DNA from: Rhizaria sp. SCN 62-66
Taxonomy: Eukaryota; Rhizaria, unplaced
Direction of reading: 5' to 3'
DNA: 59,077 nucleotides
NCBI GenBank assembly: GCA_001724265.1
Contig: MEDY01000442.1
Location: forward strand, 1 to 59,077
Below, piece by piece: positions 13,601 to 22,137 of this stretch; the first letter of the stretch is position 1, and every line of letters starts with the position of its first letter. The notes beneath the pieces are model-generated. The model worked only from the letters and a program-made list of their open reading frames with translations, was not told the DNA's origin and did not search any database. The translations under genes were made by a program, and so were the position numbers.

Positions 13601-15292
13601 GGCGCCACCTTCGCCGCCGACCCGCTGTCCGCCGCCGCAGCCGCCGCGACCGCAGCCGCCGCGGGCGTGGATCTCGCGGGCGCGTCCCCGATGGCCTTCC
13701 CCGAGGCCGAGCCCGCGGGCGTGGTCAGCACCACGGCCGACGCCGCCGCCGCTGCCGTTGCGACCGCAATGGCCTTCCCCGACCACACCAGCGTCGCCGA
13801 GTCCGCCTCCGTCGCCGCCACCGCCGCGACGGGTGCGACGGCCGCCACTGTCGACGCCGAGGCTGCCGCCGCTGCCGCGGCCGCGGCTTCGCGCGAGATC
13901 CTGTCTCTGCACTCGCAGCTGCGCGAGGCCGTCGAGGCGCTCACCGCGGCGCGCGCCACCGAGGCCGCCGCCGCGGCCGCCGCGAGCGCCGCGCAGACGG
14001 CCGAGAGCGAGGCGCGCCAGCAGTGCGCGCAGCTGCAGGAGCAGCTGTCCCACGCAGCCGCCGCCGTGGCCGCCGCGCAGGCCGCCGCCGCACAGGCCGC
14101 TGCCGCGCAGAGCGCCGCGGACCCCGAGCTGGTGGCGGCGCTGCGCGCGCGCGTGGCCGCTCTCGAGGCGGGGCAGCTGGCCGCGGTGGACGAGGCCATC
14201 CGCCTCAGCGCCGGGCCCGAGCTCGAGGCCGCCGCCGCCGCCGCTGCGGGTGCCGAAAACGCGGGCGCTGTCGCCGCGCAGGCCGCCGAGGCCGCGCGCA
14301 ACGCCGCAGCCGTGGCTGCGCAAGCCGCGGCCGACGCGGAGGGCAAGACTGGAGAGGAGGGCGAGGCCGCAGCCGCGCACGCCGCCGCCGCTGCCGCCGC
14401 CGCGCATGCCGCCGCCGAGGCCGCCGTGGCCGCCCAGGCTGCCGTGCCGGACGTGTCCTCGCTGCCGACCGACACGCAGCTGCTGCTGGCAAAGCGCGCC
14501 GCGCTGGGGCTGCAGTCGGTGGTGACGCAGTGGCAGGCGTCAAGCCTGGAGATGCGCGCCGCGTACGACGGCGTGGTGGCGCAGGCGCAGCAGCTGCACG
14601 CGCACGCCATGGCGCAGGCCGAGGCTGCCGCGCAGGCGCAGGCCCGCGTCGCCGCCATGGAGGCCGAGGTCGCCAACCTGGCCGCCAACGCCGCGAGTGC
14701 GTCGACCGGCGCCGCTGCCGGTGGCGCCGAGATCGAGGCCGCCGAGACGCGCGTGCGCGCGCTCGAGGCCGAGGCCGCCGAGCTGCGCCGTGCGCTGCAG
14801 GCCGCTGAGCTGGCCGCCTCCGTCGCCGCGTCGTCCTCGCACTCCTACGGCAACAACAGCAACAATACGAACGACGACGACGCGGACGGCCACGCCCGCT
14901 ACGGCGGCCAACAGCACCCCGCGCTGGGCGCGCTGCTGCAGGCCATGTCCCCCACAGGCGACGCGGCCGACGTCGACGTGGGCGAGGCCATCGCGCACGC
15001 GCTGGCCAACGTTGAGGCCGTGGGCGAGCTGCAGGGCGCGCTGGAGGAGGTCACGGTGCGGTGCCGCGAGGCCGAGGCGCAGCTGCAGCTGTTGCGCGCC
15101 GCGGGCATCACCACGCGCTCGCTGGCCGAGAACACGCTCGTGCCCGTCGGCAAGGACGGAGACATCAAGTTCTTCTTCTCCTGCTCCAAGTTCTTCCTCG
15201 CGTCCTTCGCGCTCGTGCTCACCACCGTCATGGTGGCCACCTTCTCCGCGGCAGCGGCCGGCGGCGCGGGCAGCATTCTCGACCTCGACTAA
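1667..15292 (+). CDS. Giant Ala-rich coiled-coil protein with NPF/DPF motif array and C-terminal tail anchor (golgin-like architecture)
   Basis: This is a single uninterrupted frame of 4541 residues starting MDYFSSMWGAAP and ending with TAA. I do not recognise an orthologue. Residues about 1 to 210 are Pro/Gln/Ala-rich. Most of the rest is alanine-dominated heptad-like sequence, for example ELAxxRAxxAAAEAxA patterns, consistent with very long coiled coils. Disordered linkers between residues about 1237 and 2700 carry 8 NPF and 11 DPF tripeptides. A basic segment near residue 3670 contains KRKREAAAKAAAKAAKEA and is followed by an acidic patch. The C-terminus has one hydrophobic span (KFFLASFALVLTTVMVATF, about residues 4507-4525) and a short tail ending SILDLD, which is a tail-anchor layout. 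In established biology NPF binds EH domains and DPF binds adaptor appendage domains, so a membrane tether or endocytic scaffold similar in layout to giantin is my inference. Long antisense open frames here are by-products of GC-rich codons. Confidence 0.85.
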   Translation: MDYFSSMWGAAPAQPQQPPQPPANTADVSGGPGPNHAQPAAAAAPAETHGGPHATPAPSAPEAAGPSYVALIDSALRREMDEPHDDTGAAALGASMTHNITQSWGAPTAPTAAATGATPASAHFHSHADTAATPVQPPQPSVVVAQPQAQYPQGQGLPGRYASATPPLPPSAAHSSHTAQQQQTQLPARPPSAAGSGATIAHMEETLRAAVTAAEAFSAPRIAEFDTLRQQLSHLSAQVDGVHGQNSDLRGRLARAAAERTRLTAEWEAAEARAASAEATAGVLHARVGALAEELAGERTEHAAREAKWGAQETELARAAAAAEAREAALTARLQQLERDAAETAEAAAAGSAAADAEAAAAAATARAAALEQELARLSAAEGAAREYAEAVRAQLVEQGEQFTQRDHARDLRERDLVQQLDAAAAAFAASAGANTEGESSGSSNAAALAAELAGVRARLAEAEAALAAAAADRDAVAQERDAALAERDQVAATWQDYAREQQDRLEAELAQLRTELAAAATNANANNDSAAAAAEIESLRAELAAAREAAADAEDARALVAAEAAEAAQTAAMLQTELDAARTRLSGLDNNSNNSSDEVIGGLRAELEQARAAAAALEAELAASAAEAAATAAALQQAQAENAALSAAAAAAAVEGAANTAAAAAASEAVALAELEARLAATAAEAQRAGEEAAALRVRVAELSQAAEQHVEVQLQLNDRLGAALQQLADAGGKSNSNAPAAPAETESNSGEAGSELAARLAAAEAALAEAREAVAQRDATLQQGAEGYNALYAHATGLAEQLQNLQASVAASASSAANAGAHPEQEAGAAEAESESAEKKSDDATTAAATAAAAAAAAEEVARAQEAAAAAADAAAAAIARAEAAEAAAAAAEAARAEAEAVAAAAEAAKFAAEEAKGAAEYDKAAAEARAAAAEDAAANAAVTAAANAAGSASMLTVTAPPQPFTMGGDGETEGETLFAVPNETADAEAAAIAAVDSAFGSPAVHDPSEQGLGAHGHDAEAHGHGHGASGLNGYFDTPFAVPTDNNSYALPHAHADSSAGTATATATATATETATETEVAALRAELAAARDAAAAAEAAMAAAEAAKAAAEEEAEAAALRAWAEQEQAAEAAQLQLQLSTAQGQLSEAHGQISAAHGQLAAAQGEVEALRALVASLEAAAAATTASAAAPAQDGETKSALGSDHVAPATAVSVTTVDGAAPVELQQQHQQQEANPFAVPTHGNGAFAPVAETGFAADSFAADGGLDLGLGGGVDVDALFGGDDAGFASTDSANPFASVATSDPFAGAADPFAAPMPVPSAADFAATAPATDAAVEADAANPFGAPVESDPFSAPVESNPFGAPADASNPFGASVADAANPFGAPVADGNNPFGAPATAAADPFGAPINGDFGFGGDLNANDDDGMLPTADDIAAAEPIAAAATTAATATTTAVESDSAEPMVPATVAAAAEAAAAEARAEAAAARAETEAARAAAVAAEAAAAEAAAAKNAAEHEVELARAAAAKADARAAQLEAALAAAATSAAAEPAVAAPVAEEDDGVAFHWQAESEPAAAAAAAVGADVNPFGPVCGDAAAALDIDNDDNGAFGLFGSDTNATNANTAEADGAFSFPQDAGFGPSAADPFAAPFSALGAAATANAAAEAAEADAAAMPAPLNSSIIQFAFPGANDDDDGEGEAGNAGDDGGILAVLGHEPAPAVHSHSSRGHSLSHTPVPGLSAADTEAAAAAAAELAALRSQVAALQQQQHAAEAALAEATARAAAAEATAADAAALVAAERDAALARAAAAESAAAAASAAASAASAAAGGDASALVAQLQSAQAEGAAKDEVITRFEAALDKVKTQAKAKLAALRDEKQLATDRADAAEAALAAAQAAAHAAHSDAQAGDSTAAVDAEAAAAAAARLAEVEGQLAAAVAAADAARAEAAQAQAQVAAAQAQWTAWEQELSAARADAAAARAEAATASAEATAAQLELATATAALAAAQTAAAEAEARVAAAEAAAQAATAATEAAADEAEAARAQAAATAQQLADAQAQLAALAAADSERVALAAALEAARAAATAAEEARAAAESARAEVEAGKTAAEAAAAQANEHAAATAAALVAREAQFQEAHAQYAAAHAAAVAAAEAAQAQAAGLTAQLQAQAEQTQEQTQQLQAQLQAQAEANAAAEQAKAAAEEAKAAAEAAARDAAARAAALEQEVAALSASAAAAAAAAEAAAAAVAAARAEWDSDERLARELVQDELAAAEGARRDAAAEADRLREDVAAARAEAAALEHQLAQARADADAAAANAAAANASAAPVDPFASAVPAIPVAVAVSAPAAGDATLALDSLFGGVAEAPPVAVALLDGNATASAVGGADPFAFPLMPPVGTAVAAAEAETAVPKEADNDFFGGGFGGFGANDDSAIAAAAPAFPVFGEFPTAAFPADDDVTVTTNTATATAAATEAAEAAEAAAEEVAALRAALAAAESSADALRAQLADAADATAAAEGAAAEASADADAARAAVVTARLQLEVLQERYAAEKEQLLAAAAANNAPAAAEPEAAVMPAMPAFFGEDASAASVPVTVTVQGEAAAQAEPESTVFGLFGTPLIAPTAAAEPSAATATAGDMGGMGGNGDFDLSDNLVPFWGSEAAEPAPVAVAVSNATDPFAAPVNSVDPFAANADPFAANADPFAPAAATPAAAAETATATEDADAATAAATAAAAAAAVAASAARIAELEAELAATRAAAAESAAAAPSAESVETLQAELHSAQSELGRTRASLSLTESARANAEDYATRLQTELAAAKAQLAAAQTAPASAAQAVHEPEVAGAIGNYFSEIVAPASEPEAAPAEPTAAPAAPTVSEDEIAAARARVAALEAELAAAQTEAATARAESAALQEGADKLIEKYTRAVDKIKELRGTKEQLEAAKAQLEGALAAASAETAAAQAQAAAAAAAASAASALALEAPTPMSLPMPSDPAATAAATEAEADVVSPTLAGAFPDWGSWGSDNTAAAEAAEPTVPATTGGAEDADMEEVEEVVNVEVALDDFNNNTANASANTASTVSAEALAAAEAHAHSAAAEAAALRDEASALKDAVEALEGDVALAREREAAATAAAARELDTVRAELTEAYAQLNALRRDAAIAAAATAAVNAGSVATGGLADSELPANASMALSEADAAAAVVERDAAVARVRALEAVQVELEAKLAELQTALGDVSGAMSAQQGQMQAAQEQWTAQLVQYQQQVQQQMSAQAQQQAAQQAALMAAVGLDPAAPLPEDVQARAAQYYQAQAEAAAAAAAAAAAATAEAAPAAAAATEAETAAAVPEGAAPVSTHHDADADADFANAFDGIGGSAEPEVHAQTEAAPEAVDTDAAAVGVLSAAADAVANDIEAEFAAAAVDAAAAAEAAAAAEAAAAAAAAAVAAPEAAPEAVPEAVAEPAAPESAAPESADVDAAAAAAGTEPAAADTDAAAAAAAAAAERTAAYAALAADDLAARLVALEGQFGQYQAQCGAQMQQYHAAAAQATEQVAQYYAAGQQVQEHAAALAAQVQQLQQQLHDAEARAAAAPADATAAESDSSSAPAVSMPAPAPAPVVANGGDDSSVGVATEAVQVLAVEVAACRAALAVRDVYIAEQAKRLEMLRGLESAKLAEDAEKRKREAAAKAAAKAAKEAAEEAARAKSKTLMGRMFGPKPKQWQPGDPDSEDEGAHPALPPMPASELAFGTELGAPPAAVPARGALWAAVAAAGPLARVDPAAVLADTDGTAVSVAGTPAASTALSAVLSAPPVVTVSNKFQRKERGVSSRYAIEQDDIVADAAAAADDAAAAAAAAALMAAAAAPAFPDATMLGGDAGMDSAAAAAATPVSAAANPWLAGSDAAASEAGGAPGGFGGAMAVARRAAPRSAASSAASAAGDDAALETDGFPGASSVADKLKQLKEKRERERQARQAAAAAAADAALTGGATFAADPLSAAAAAATAAAAGVDLAGASPMAFPEAEPAGVVSTTADAAAAAVATAMAFPDHTSVAESASVAATAATGATAATVDAEAAAAAAAAASREILSLHSQLREAVEALTAARATEAAAAAAASAAQTAESEARQQCAQLQEQLSHAAAAVAAAQAAAAQAAAAQSAADPELVAALRARVAALEAGQLAAVDEAIRLSAGPELEAAAAAAAGAENAGAVAAQAAEAARNAAAVAAQAAADAEGKTGEEGEAAAAHAAAAAAAAHAAAEAAVAAQAAVPDVSSLPTDTQLLLAKRAALGLQSVVTQWQASSLEMRAAYDGVVAQAQQLHAHAMAQAEAAAQAQARVAAMEAEVANLAANAASASTGAAAGGAEIEAAETRVRALEAEAAELRRALQAAELAASVAASSSHSYGNNSNNTNDDDADGHARYGGQQHPALGALLQAMSPTGDAADVDVGEAIAHALANVEAVGELQGALEEVTVRCREAEAQLQLLRAAGITTRSLAENTLVPVGKDGDIKFFFSCSKFFLASFALVLTTVMVATFSAAAAGGAGSILDLD
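4856..4885 (+). repeat. ACTGCC hexanucleotide microsatellite (5 copies)
   Basis: Five exact tandem copies of ACTGCC encode a Thr-Ala dipeptide run in a linker of the giant coiled-coil protein. It probably arose by replication slippage and is expected to vary in length. Confidence 0.85.
5375..9769 (+). other. NPF/DPF short-linear-motif region in the giant coiled-coil protein
   Basis: The disordered linkers between coiled-coil blocks contain repeated (N/D)PF motifs, mostly in the forms ANPFGAP, SDPFSAP or ADPFAAN. They are densest at about 5375-5895, with further copies near 6427, 6600, 8646, 8820 and 9690-9769. I counted 8 NPF and 11 DPF by eye. FGxFG-like segments such as VFGLFG are interspersed. 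The motifs are regularly spaced and in frame, so selection on the motif is more likely than chance. Confidence 0.75.
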
Positions 15293-15861
15293 GCTGAGCA
15301 ACGCCACAAACTTTGCGGGGCTTAACGAGTGAGGATCGTACTATATTTGCGCTCTGCGCTTGAACTGTATGTAGTATATACAATATTATGTGATGCGCAC
15401 CGTAGGGCGAATGCTTAATGCGGGTGCGTCACGAAAACAACAACAACCCAAGTTATACGTTGTCTAAATAAGCGATGACTTGACACTGTAATTATTATTT
15501 CAAACATGTTAGCACGTTGAATACACATGCTTCTTCTGTTTTCATACGTATATCACTGCATTTCGATTGTTAAATTATGTTTATTAAATGTCTGATATTG
15601 TCATAGTACACGTCTGTTGTTCGTGTATGCGAGTATATTTGCGTTGCACGCTTGATTTTGATAAAATGAAGAGATGCCTCAAAAAAAGACACCTGGAAAG
15701 AAGAGATATCGTCATGATCACTCGTAATCTTGGACATATGACAATTTGCCTGAACTTTAAATGTTCTCATATAAATGCTCACATTTTATTTGAACCTGAA
15801 AATTGCGTCTGTACGCCGATCCCGTAGACATATCTGGGCAGCGCCTACACCGCCGCCCACA
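15293..15861. other. Intergenic region, giant coiled-coil gene to PDAT
   Basis: This is AT-rich DNA between two plus-strand genes. It should hold the 3' UTR and poly(A) site of the first and the promoter and leader of the second. A small open frame at 15588-15827 has no coding character. No RNA gene was seen. Confidence 0.6.
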
Positions 15862-18800
15862 ATGTCTAAGTCTCCGCCAAACAAGCACGGGAAGGCCTCA
15901 AGACCTAGGGACCCTGAATCCTCGCCGCGTCTGCCGTCTACCACGCTTGGCCGCACGTCCTCGCTGACTGAAGACATGCTCGCACCTTCCGCCGCGACCG
16001 ATTTCGTCGACACCGACTCCACTGCTGAAGGATCTCACCCCAACAGCTCCCGCTCCGACGCCGCCACCTCGACGGCGCGAAGCGCGGCCACTGCGCGCGC
16101 GCTTGCATTGTCGCCAGGCAGCAGCAATTACCACCCCGCAGCTGCTGCAGCGGTGCGCGGCGCTGTGGCACGGCTCGCTCTATAGCTTGACGCTGAGGCG
16201 CCTGGTGAAGGGAGCTTTTACTTCGCCTCGCCCCCGCTCTCCGCCACCTCTGCCGCTGCCTCGGCGGCGCGCACAGCCGCGACATCTGCGAGCGAGAGCA
16301 AGTTTGATGCGCGTGCTGCTGTCTTGGAGTTGCTTAAGGCGCTTCCGCCTGGAACCACGATCGAAGACGCGCTCCGCACACTCAACAACAGTAACATTAA
16401 CAATGCCAAAACTAAGGCTGCAGCTGCGAGCCCTGAGGGTACAGATGCAGGCGCCAGTGCTGAGCTAGACAGCAATGACTCCTTTGATTCGAACATCTTT
16501 GCAAACACCGACAACATTGACGCTGGCGACAACGACACTGACGACGAAGACGGAGACGACGAGAGCGACGCTGACGCCGACGCGGCGGCGGCAACCGCGA
16601 GCCCCGGCTTTGGGCGCAGAGCGCGCGCGCCCGCGGCCCCGGGCGGGCTGTTGTGCTGCCTGCGCCGCTGCCTGCGCACGCGGCCCGGATGTTACTCGTT
16701 CTACTTCGTGACGCGGTGGCGCGTCACGCGCGCAGTGCTGTTCGCGCTCGCGCTGCTGCTCTTCTCCGCGCTGTTGCACCACGAGCGCGAGGCCATCAAC
16801 ACCAGCGTTCAGTCCGTGCAGACGCTGCTGCAGCGCCCGCGGCCGGGCGCCGCGCTTGCCGCCGCGGGGCTCAAGGCGCATCACCCGATCGTCATCGTGC
16901 CGGGCATCGTGTCCACAGGGCTCGAGGTCTGGCAGGGGCGCGACTGCACGAACGGACTGTTTCGCCAACGCATCTGGGGCTCCACAGTCATGGTGCGCAC
17001 GATCCTGCTCGGCGCTGCGTGCTGGGCTGACCACATGCGGCTTAATTACTCGACGGGACTTGATCCTGATGGAATCAAGGTGCGCGCCGCTGAGGGCATT
17101 GAGGCTGCAGACTATCTGTTGCCTGGTTTCTGGTACGTGTACGCATATTCTTATTTTTTTACTCACCATTTTTCCGTTAATTACATTTCACACACAAAAC
17201 GCTTTGCTAATCTGAATTATCTCCACTTTCTTCACTTTAATTTTGTTGATATCACAGGATCTGGGCCCGCGCAATCGAGGAGTTCGCTGCCGTAGGTTAC
17301 GATCCCTCGTCGCTGGCCCTCATGCCCTACGACTGGCGTCTGTCATACGCTGCGCTGGAGCGTCGCGACGGCTACTTCTCGCGCCTTAAGAGCCAGATCG
17401 AGGCGCTGCACCGCCTCAACGACGGCCGCAAGGTGGTTCTGCTGGCGCACTCGATGGGCTCACCTGTGCTGCACTACTTCTTCAACTGGCTCACCGCACC
17501 CGCCGCGCTGGGCGGCGCGGGCACGCCCGGGGACTGGACGGCGCGGCACATTGAGGCGCAGGTCCACCTGGGCGGCGCGCATCTGGGCGTGCCCAAGGCC
17601 GTGTCTGCGCTGCTCAGCGGCGAGATGAAGGACACGGCCGAGATGAGCGCCTGGCTCGCGGGGCTGCGGCAGCGCGCGCTGCTCAGCAACCTCGAGCTTA
17701 CGGGACTCTTCCGCGGCTTTCACTCTGTCGCGTCTATGTTCCCCAAGGGCGGCGACGGCGTCTGGGGCGGCGACGCGCGCACACTCGCGCGGCGGCCCGA
17801 CGACGGCGACGGCGTGTCGCTCTCCGCGGCCGAGACCTATGCGGCGTCCTCGTCGCTGTTTGACTGGCCGGCACCGGACGCGACGCCGCTGCGCGTGGGC
17901 TCCTGCGTGGCTTCCTACGAGCAGGAGCTCCTCTCCAAGCTCAGCATCATCCCCAGCACCAACAGCAACGCCGATAGCGACTCGTCGGTGGCGAGCCGTC
18001 TACGCGCGGGAGGCCGCGCCGTGCCCGGCGGCGAGGTGACCGCGGCCGCGGTGGGCGCGATGACTGACGCTGCCACTGTGGCCAAGGTTGTTGCGGGCGC
18101 GGCGGGCGCGGCCGTTGAGGCCCCTTCCAAGGCCGCCAAGGCCACGGCTGCGGCGGCCGCGGCGGCCGCGGGCGCGGCTGTTGGCGGCGCTGCCAGTGCG
18201 GCGCGCGCAGCTCTTGCTGGCGTCGTGAACCGCAATCCTAGCGCTATTGGCGACAACAACGCTGTGGACGACGACGGTGCTGACGGCGACGAGGACTGCG
18301 ATGATGGCGACAACGACGACATTGCTGGCCCTCAGGACGCGTATATGCCCTCGTCACTGCGCCATGCCGCCGCGGCGGCCGCCGCCGCTGCGGACGCCTC
18401 GTACCGTCTCCGGCCACGCCCCAACAAGGCTACCGGCGACGACAGCAACGATAATGATGAGCCGGGCTTCCACCCGCACGCGCGCCCCGCCGTCGCCCGC
18501 GCCGCCTCTGCGCCCACTCTGACCCGCCGCTGCAAGCGTCGCGGCGGCGGGCGCATGCGCCAGAGCGCGTTCGGGCAGCTGAGCCGGTCGGCGCAGTCGG
18601 ACTACTATGTGTTCCTGGCTATGCGCGAACTGCGGCGCATCGCGCACCTGCCGACGCCGGGGCCCTGCTCGCTGGCGGCGTGGGCCACGCTCGAGGCCGT
18701 GGAGACGGCGCTCGACGAGGCCGCCATTGCGCGCGCCGAGTCGGCGGCCGCGCACCGCGTGCTCGTGGCTGCGCCGCACGGACTCGTCTCCGCCACGCAA

Positions 18801-21677
18801 GCCGGCGACGGGCCCGACGCTGCTGCCGCCGCTGCTGACGGCGCCATTGCGGGCGTTGAGCTGGCCCCGGACTGGGCGTCGAAGCGCCGGCGCGCACGCT
18901 TCCACCGCTACGCGCGCCTGATGCGCGCCGCCACGGCCGCGATGCGCGAGGGCGACGAAGGCGACCATGGCGACGGCCACGACGACGAACAGGGCGACGC
19001 GGCCGACGGCGACTCCGCGCGCCTGGCCCGCCGCGCCCGCAGCCTTAGCCGCGGGCGCGGGCGCCCCGCCGGACACAGCGCGGCGGAGCGCGAGGAGCGG
19101 TTCGGCGAGAGCCCCGCGGCGCAGTGCAGCGCGATCGCGGTCGAACTGCTCGCGCGACTGCAGGAGCAGGAGCGCCTCGACGCCGCCGCCGCCTTCGCCA
19201 GCTCCGACAGCGCCTTCTCCGCCGCGGGCGGTGCTGGGCTGTCCACGGCCGACAGCGCGGCCGCTGTGTCTGCGCCCGCGTCCAGTGCTACCGGCGCCGC
19301 CCCGGCTGTCGGCGATGGCGTTGAGGGCTGGGCTGCGTCCTCGCGCGCGCGGCTGCAGTCGATCCTCGAGGTGACGCTGCCGCAGGCCGTGCTGGACTCG
19401 TACTTTGACCAGGATGTGCCGCTTCCGGCGGGCGCGCGTGATGTTGCCGCGATGATCGTGTTTAGCGACGTGCACACGCTCGCTGAAGCCGACGCCGCGC
19501 TGGACGCTGAAGAAGCCAATGATCAAGCGAACACGAACAAGGTGAATGCTGCGAACAACAGCGCGGCCAACACCAGTTCGAACGGCATCAACCTCGCAGG
19601 TTCGAGTGCGGGTGCTAAGGCTGAGACGGAGGCTGCGACGCCCGACGAGGTGTGTCAGTGCCCCGCGGACGCCTCTGCGAACGCGAGCATGGCTGATCTC
19701 GCTGCTGCTCCGGTCGCCGACGCTGCTGTTGCTGCTCCTGCCGCAGATGCTGCCACGGCTGCTGCTGCTGAGCCTGCCGCTGCCGACAACGGCACCTCCG
19801 GCAGCGCCGACGTTGCGAGCAAGGCCGACAACGTTGCCACGACTGCGGCGGCCGCGCTGGCCCGCGTACACGCCGCCGCCACAACCGCCGCTTCCGCTGC
19901 CACGACCGCGGCCTCCGCCGCCGCGACCGCCGCAGCCGCCGCCGCGGCCTCCGCGCTGCCGGACAAGCTGCTGCAGCTGATGGACCGCGAGGAGGGCACG
20001 GTCGCGCGCGCGCTGGCCGCGGAGGCGCGGCGCACGCTGGTCGAGAAGGCCTCGCGCCCACTCTGGGCCGCGGTCCGCCCGCCGCTGCGCTCCGCCGCGC
20101 CCGCCACGAATAGCACCGACTCCGCTGGCGGCAGCAACGCGGCGCGCGCGCAAAGCGTCTGCCAGTGCGTCGGCGCCGGTGTAAGCGCCAGTGCAAGCGC
20201 ACCCGCGACGCTGCGGGAGCCGGTCTCGGGGCTGAAGCCGCCCGCACGCGCGCCGTTCCCCTTCGCGGGCACGGGCGCTACGGTGACTTCGGTCGCGCAG
20301 GAGCTGCTGCCGCAGGTGGCGCCGCGCTTCTCGCGCTTCTTGCACTCGAGCTACGCGCTCACGCCGCTTACGCCGCCGCGCTTCAACGACACCGCCAACA
20401 GCACTAGCCAGGCGAGCGCGAGCTCGAGCGCGAGCGCGAGCGCTACAAGTGATGCGAGTACTCATGCCGACGGCGTAGATTTGTCTTTCCTGATGAAGCC
20501 CCCCGCTGACGGATCGCGGTCCATTTTCGCGAACCAGGCGGCGATGTACGCGCAGCGTGCGTGGTCGGACCCGCTGCTGACGCCGCTGCCGCACGCGCCC
20601 GACATGCGCGTGTACGACATCTACGGCGTCGGCAAGCCCGCCGAGCGCGGCTACGTCTACCGCCTCAACCCGGACCCGCTGGAGCGGCGCTTCCTCCCGT
20701 TTTTGATCGACACGCGCGTCAGCAGCAACGAGAACTGGATCAACCGCGGCGTGCGCCTTACTGACGGCGACGGCACTGTGCCGCTCGTCTCCCTCGGCTA
20801 CATGGTACGTTTAATCTGAATATTGAACTTTTCTTTTGTTTATGTGCCTTTTCTGAATCTTTCATCTCACTCCTTCTCACTCTCTTTAAACCTCTATTTA
20901 TTTTGTCTTGTTCTTGATTTCGCCTTGCTGTTACAGTGCGCGCGCGGCTGGGACCCCTCTGCGAACCCCGGTCTGAACCCGTCGGGCGCGCGCTGCACGG
21001 CCCGCGAGTACATCAACCACGGCTCCGACTCGGCCGTCACGGCGGGGCTCAGCGCGCTGCGTCTGCTGGGCGACTCGGGCGACCACGTCGACATTATCGG
21101 CAACGTCGACGTCATCGCCGATGTCATCAAGATCGCCGCCAGGGCCAGTCCCGAGGCCGTGGCGCGCAACCGCCAGGCCGCCGACGACGCCGCCGCCGCT
21201 GCGGAAGCCGCCAGAAAGGTTGCTGCGGCCGCGGCGGAGGCGGAGGCCACTGCCCCGAGCGTGATTGACGCGAGCAGCAGCGCCAACAGCGTTGTCAATA
21301 ATGGCGACAGCGACGGTGATCGCACGTTGAGTGCCGACATCACTGCCGAGGGCGCTGTCAAGACTAACTCTCGCAACAACGGCAACAAGACCAAGAGCAA
21401 CAGCGCGGGCATTGCTGCGAACAACACCAACTCCACGTCTGTTGTTGCCAACGTCAGCATTGCAGCGTCCTCTGCCACCGCGACAACGGCGGCGACGACG
21501 ACGGTTGCGGTTGGCACCGTGGACGCCACGGGCGTTGCGCGCGGCAGCTTCAACGGTTACGCGCTGCAAGAGGGCGAGGCCGTGGACGGCGAGGGCCGCT
21601 TCACGCTCCCAGAGCAGATCTACTCGTGCATTCGCGAGATCGCCGCCAAGGTGCGCCCGCCCAAGCCGCTCGGTTGA
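15862..21677 (+). CDS. PDAT: Phospholipid:diacylglycerol acyltransferase (PDAT/LRO1, LCAT family), with an in-frame TAG codon and a very large insertion
   Basis: The enzyme transfers an acyl group from phospholipid to diacylglycerol to make triacylglycerol at the ER. Exons are 15862-17132, 17258-20804 and 20937-21677 (introns 125 and 132 nt, donors GTACGT), giving 1852 codons ending in TGA. The cytosolic N-terminus is Ala/Ser-rich and acidic. A CCLRRC cluster precedes one signal-anchor TM (RAVLFALALLLFSALL). The lumenal catalytic part follows: HHPIVIVPGIVSTGLEVW, FRQRIWGS, DPDGIKVRAAEGIEAADY, ALMPYDWRLSYAALERRDGY, the nucleophile Ser in LLAHSMGS (about residue 489), GVPKAVSALLSGEMKDT, YDIYGVGKPAERGYVY, the Asp region DGDGTVPLVSLGYM (about 1593-1595) and the His in GDHVDIIG (about 1656). 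Known PDATs are about 650 residues. Here about 860 low-complexity residues separate the Ser region from the C-terminal block. Codon 108 is TAG, and no in-frame ATG lies between it and the catalytic domain. Confidence 0.9.
16183..16185 (+). other. In-frame TAG codon inside PDAT exon 1
   Basis: The context is GCT CTA TAG CTT GAC. Reading on in the same frame gives LDAEAPGEGSFYFASPPLSA and then continuous coding through the TM and the acyltransferase domain. The upstream 107 codons from ATG 15862 share the Ala/Ser-rich character. The 322 bases from the ATG to the TAG contain no GTA at all, so no GTAYG donor of the kind used by the other introns here could splice it out. Confidence 0.85.
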
Positions 21678-22137
21678 GCCCCCAGCCAGATGAGTGGCGA
21701 TCACGCAAGTGTCTTGAGGATGACGAGTGTGATGGTGAACTGTTAATGTTTTATTATACGTGTCAACTTGATTGATTTGAGCTTAAATGTTCGTTTGTTT
21801 TTGTTTTTATTTTCTATTCTGTGATCAATTTGATTATTATTCCTCCCAACTAATACACACTCTGGGATTACTCCTGTGTTACGCACTCTGCCTACTGCAC
21901 TTTGCATATTCACATATCTCGCTCGTCTCTTTCATTTTAGTGTGTGTTTTATCGACTATTTCTTGAACTCTTGTCATTTTTTTCTGTATCGCGAATGATT
22001 CAGTGAAGACGTTCTGTAGCTTTATTTGCCTCCACGGTTTCTTGTTCAAACGATCAATAAGTTGATCGATCAAAAACAAACTCACAAACATCTTCAAGTT
22101 GCTTCCACTATAGATAACCTTAAAAAGCCTAAGGCCC
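21678..22137. other. Intergenic region, PDAT to 5S rRNA
   Basis: This is AT-rich sequence that should hold the PDAT 3' UTR. A TATAGATAA element at about 22110-22118 lies roughly 25 bases upstream of the 5S start, a position where some eukaryotic 5S genes carry a TATA-like element. No protein gene is supported. Confidence 0.5.

Noticed and set aside
15588-15827. 79-codon open frame before PDAT
   Set aside because: It is AT-rich intergenic sequence with no coding character.
16140-16186. An intron ending at CTATAG that would remove the PDAT TAG
   Set aside because: The acceptor-like CTATAG is present, but there is no GTA anywhere between the start codon and the TAG, so the local donor consensus cannot be met.
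18354-20594. 746-codon open frame antisense to the PDAT insertion
   Set aside because: It is a GC-driven shadow of the Ala-rich insertion, with no motif or start-context support.
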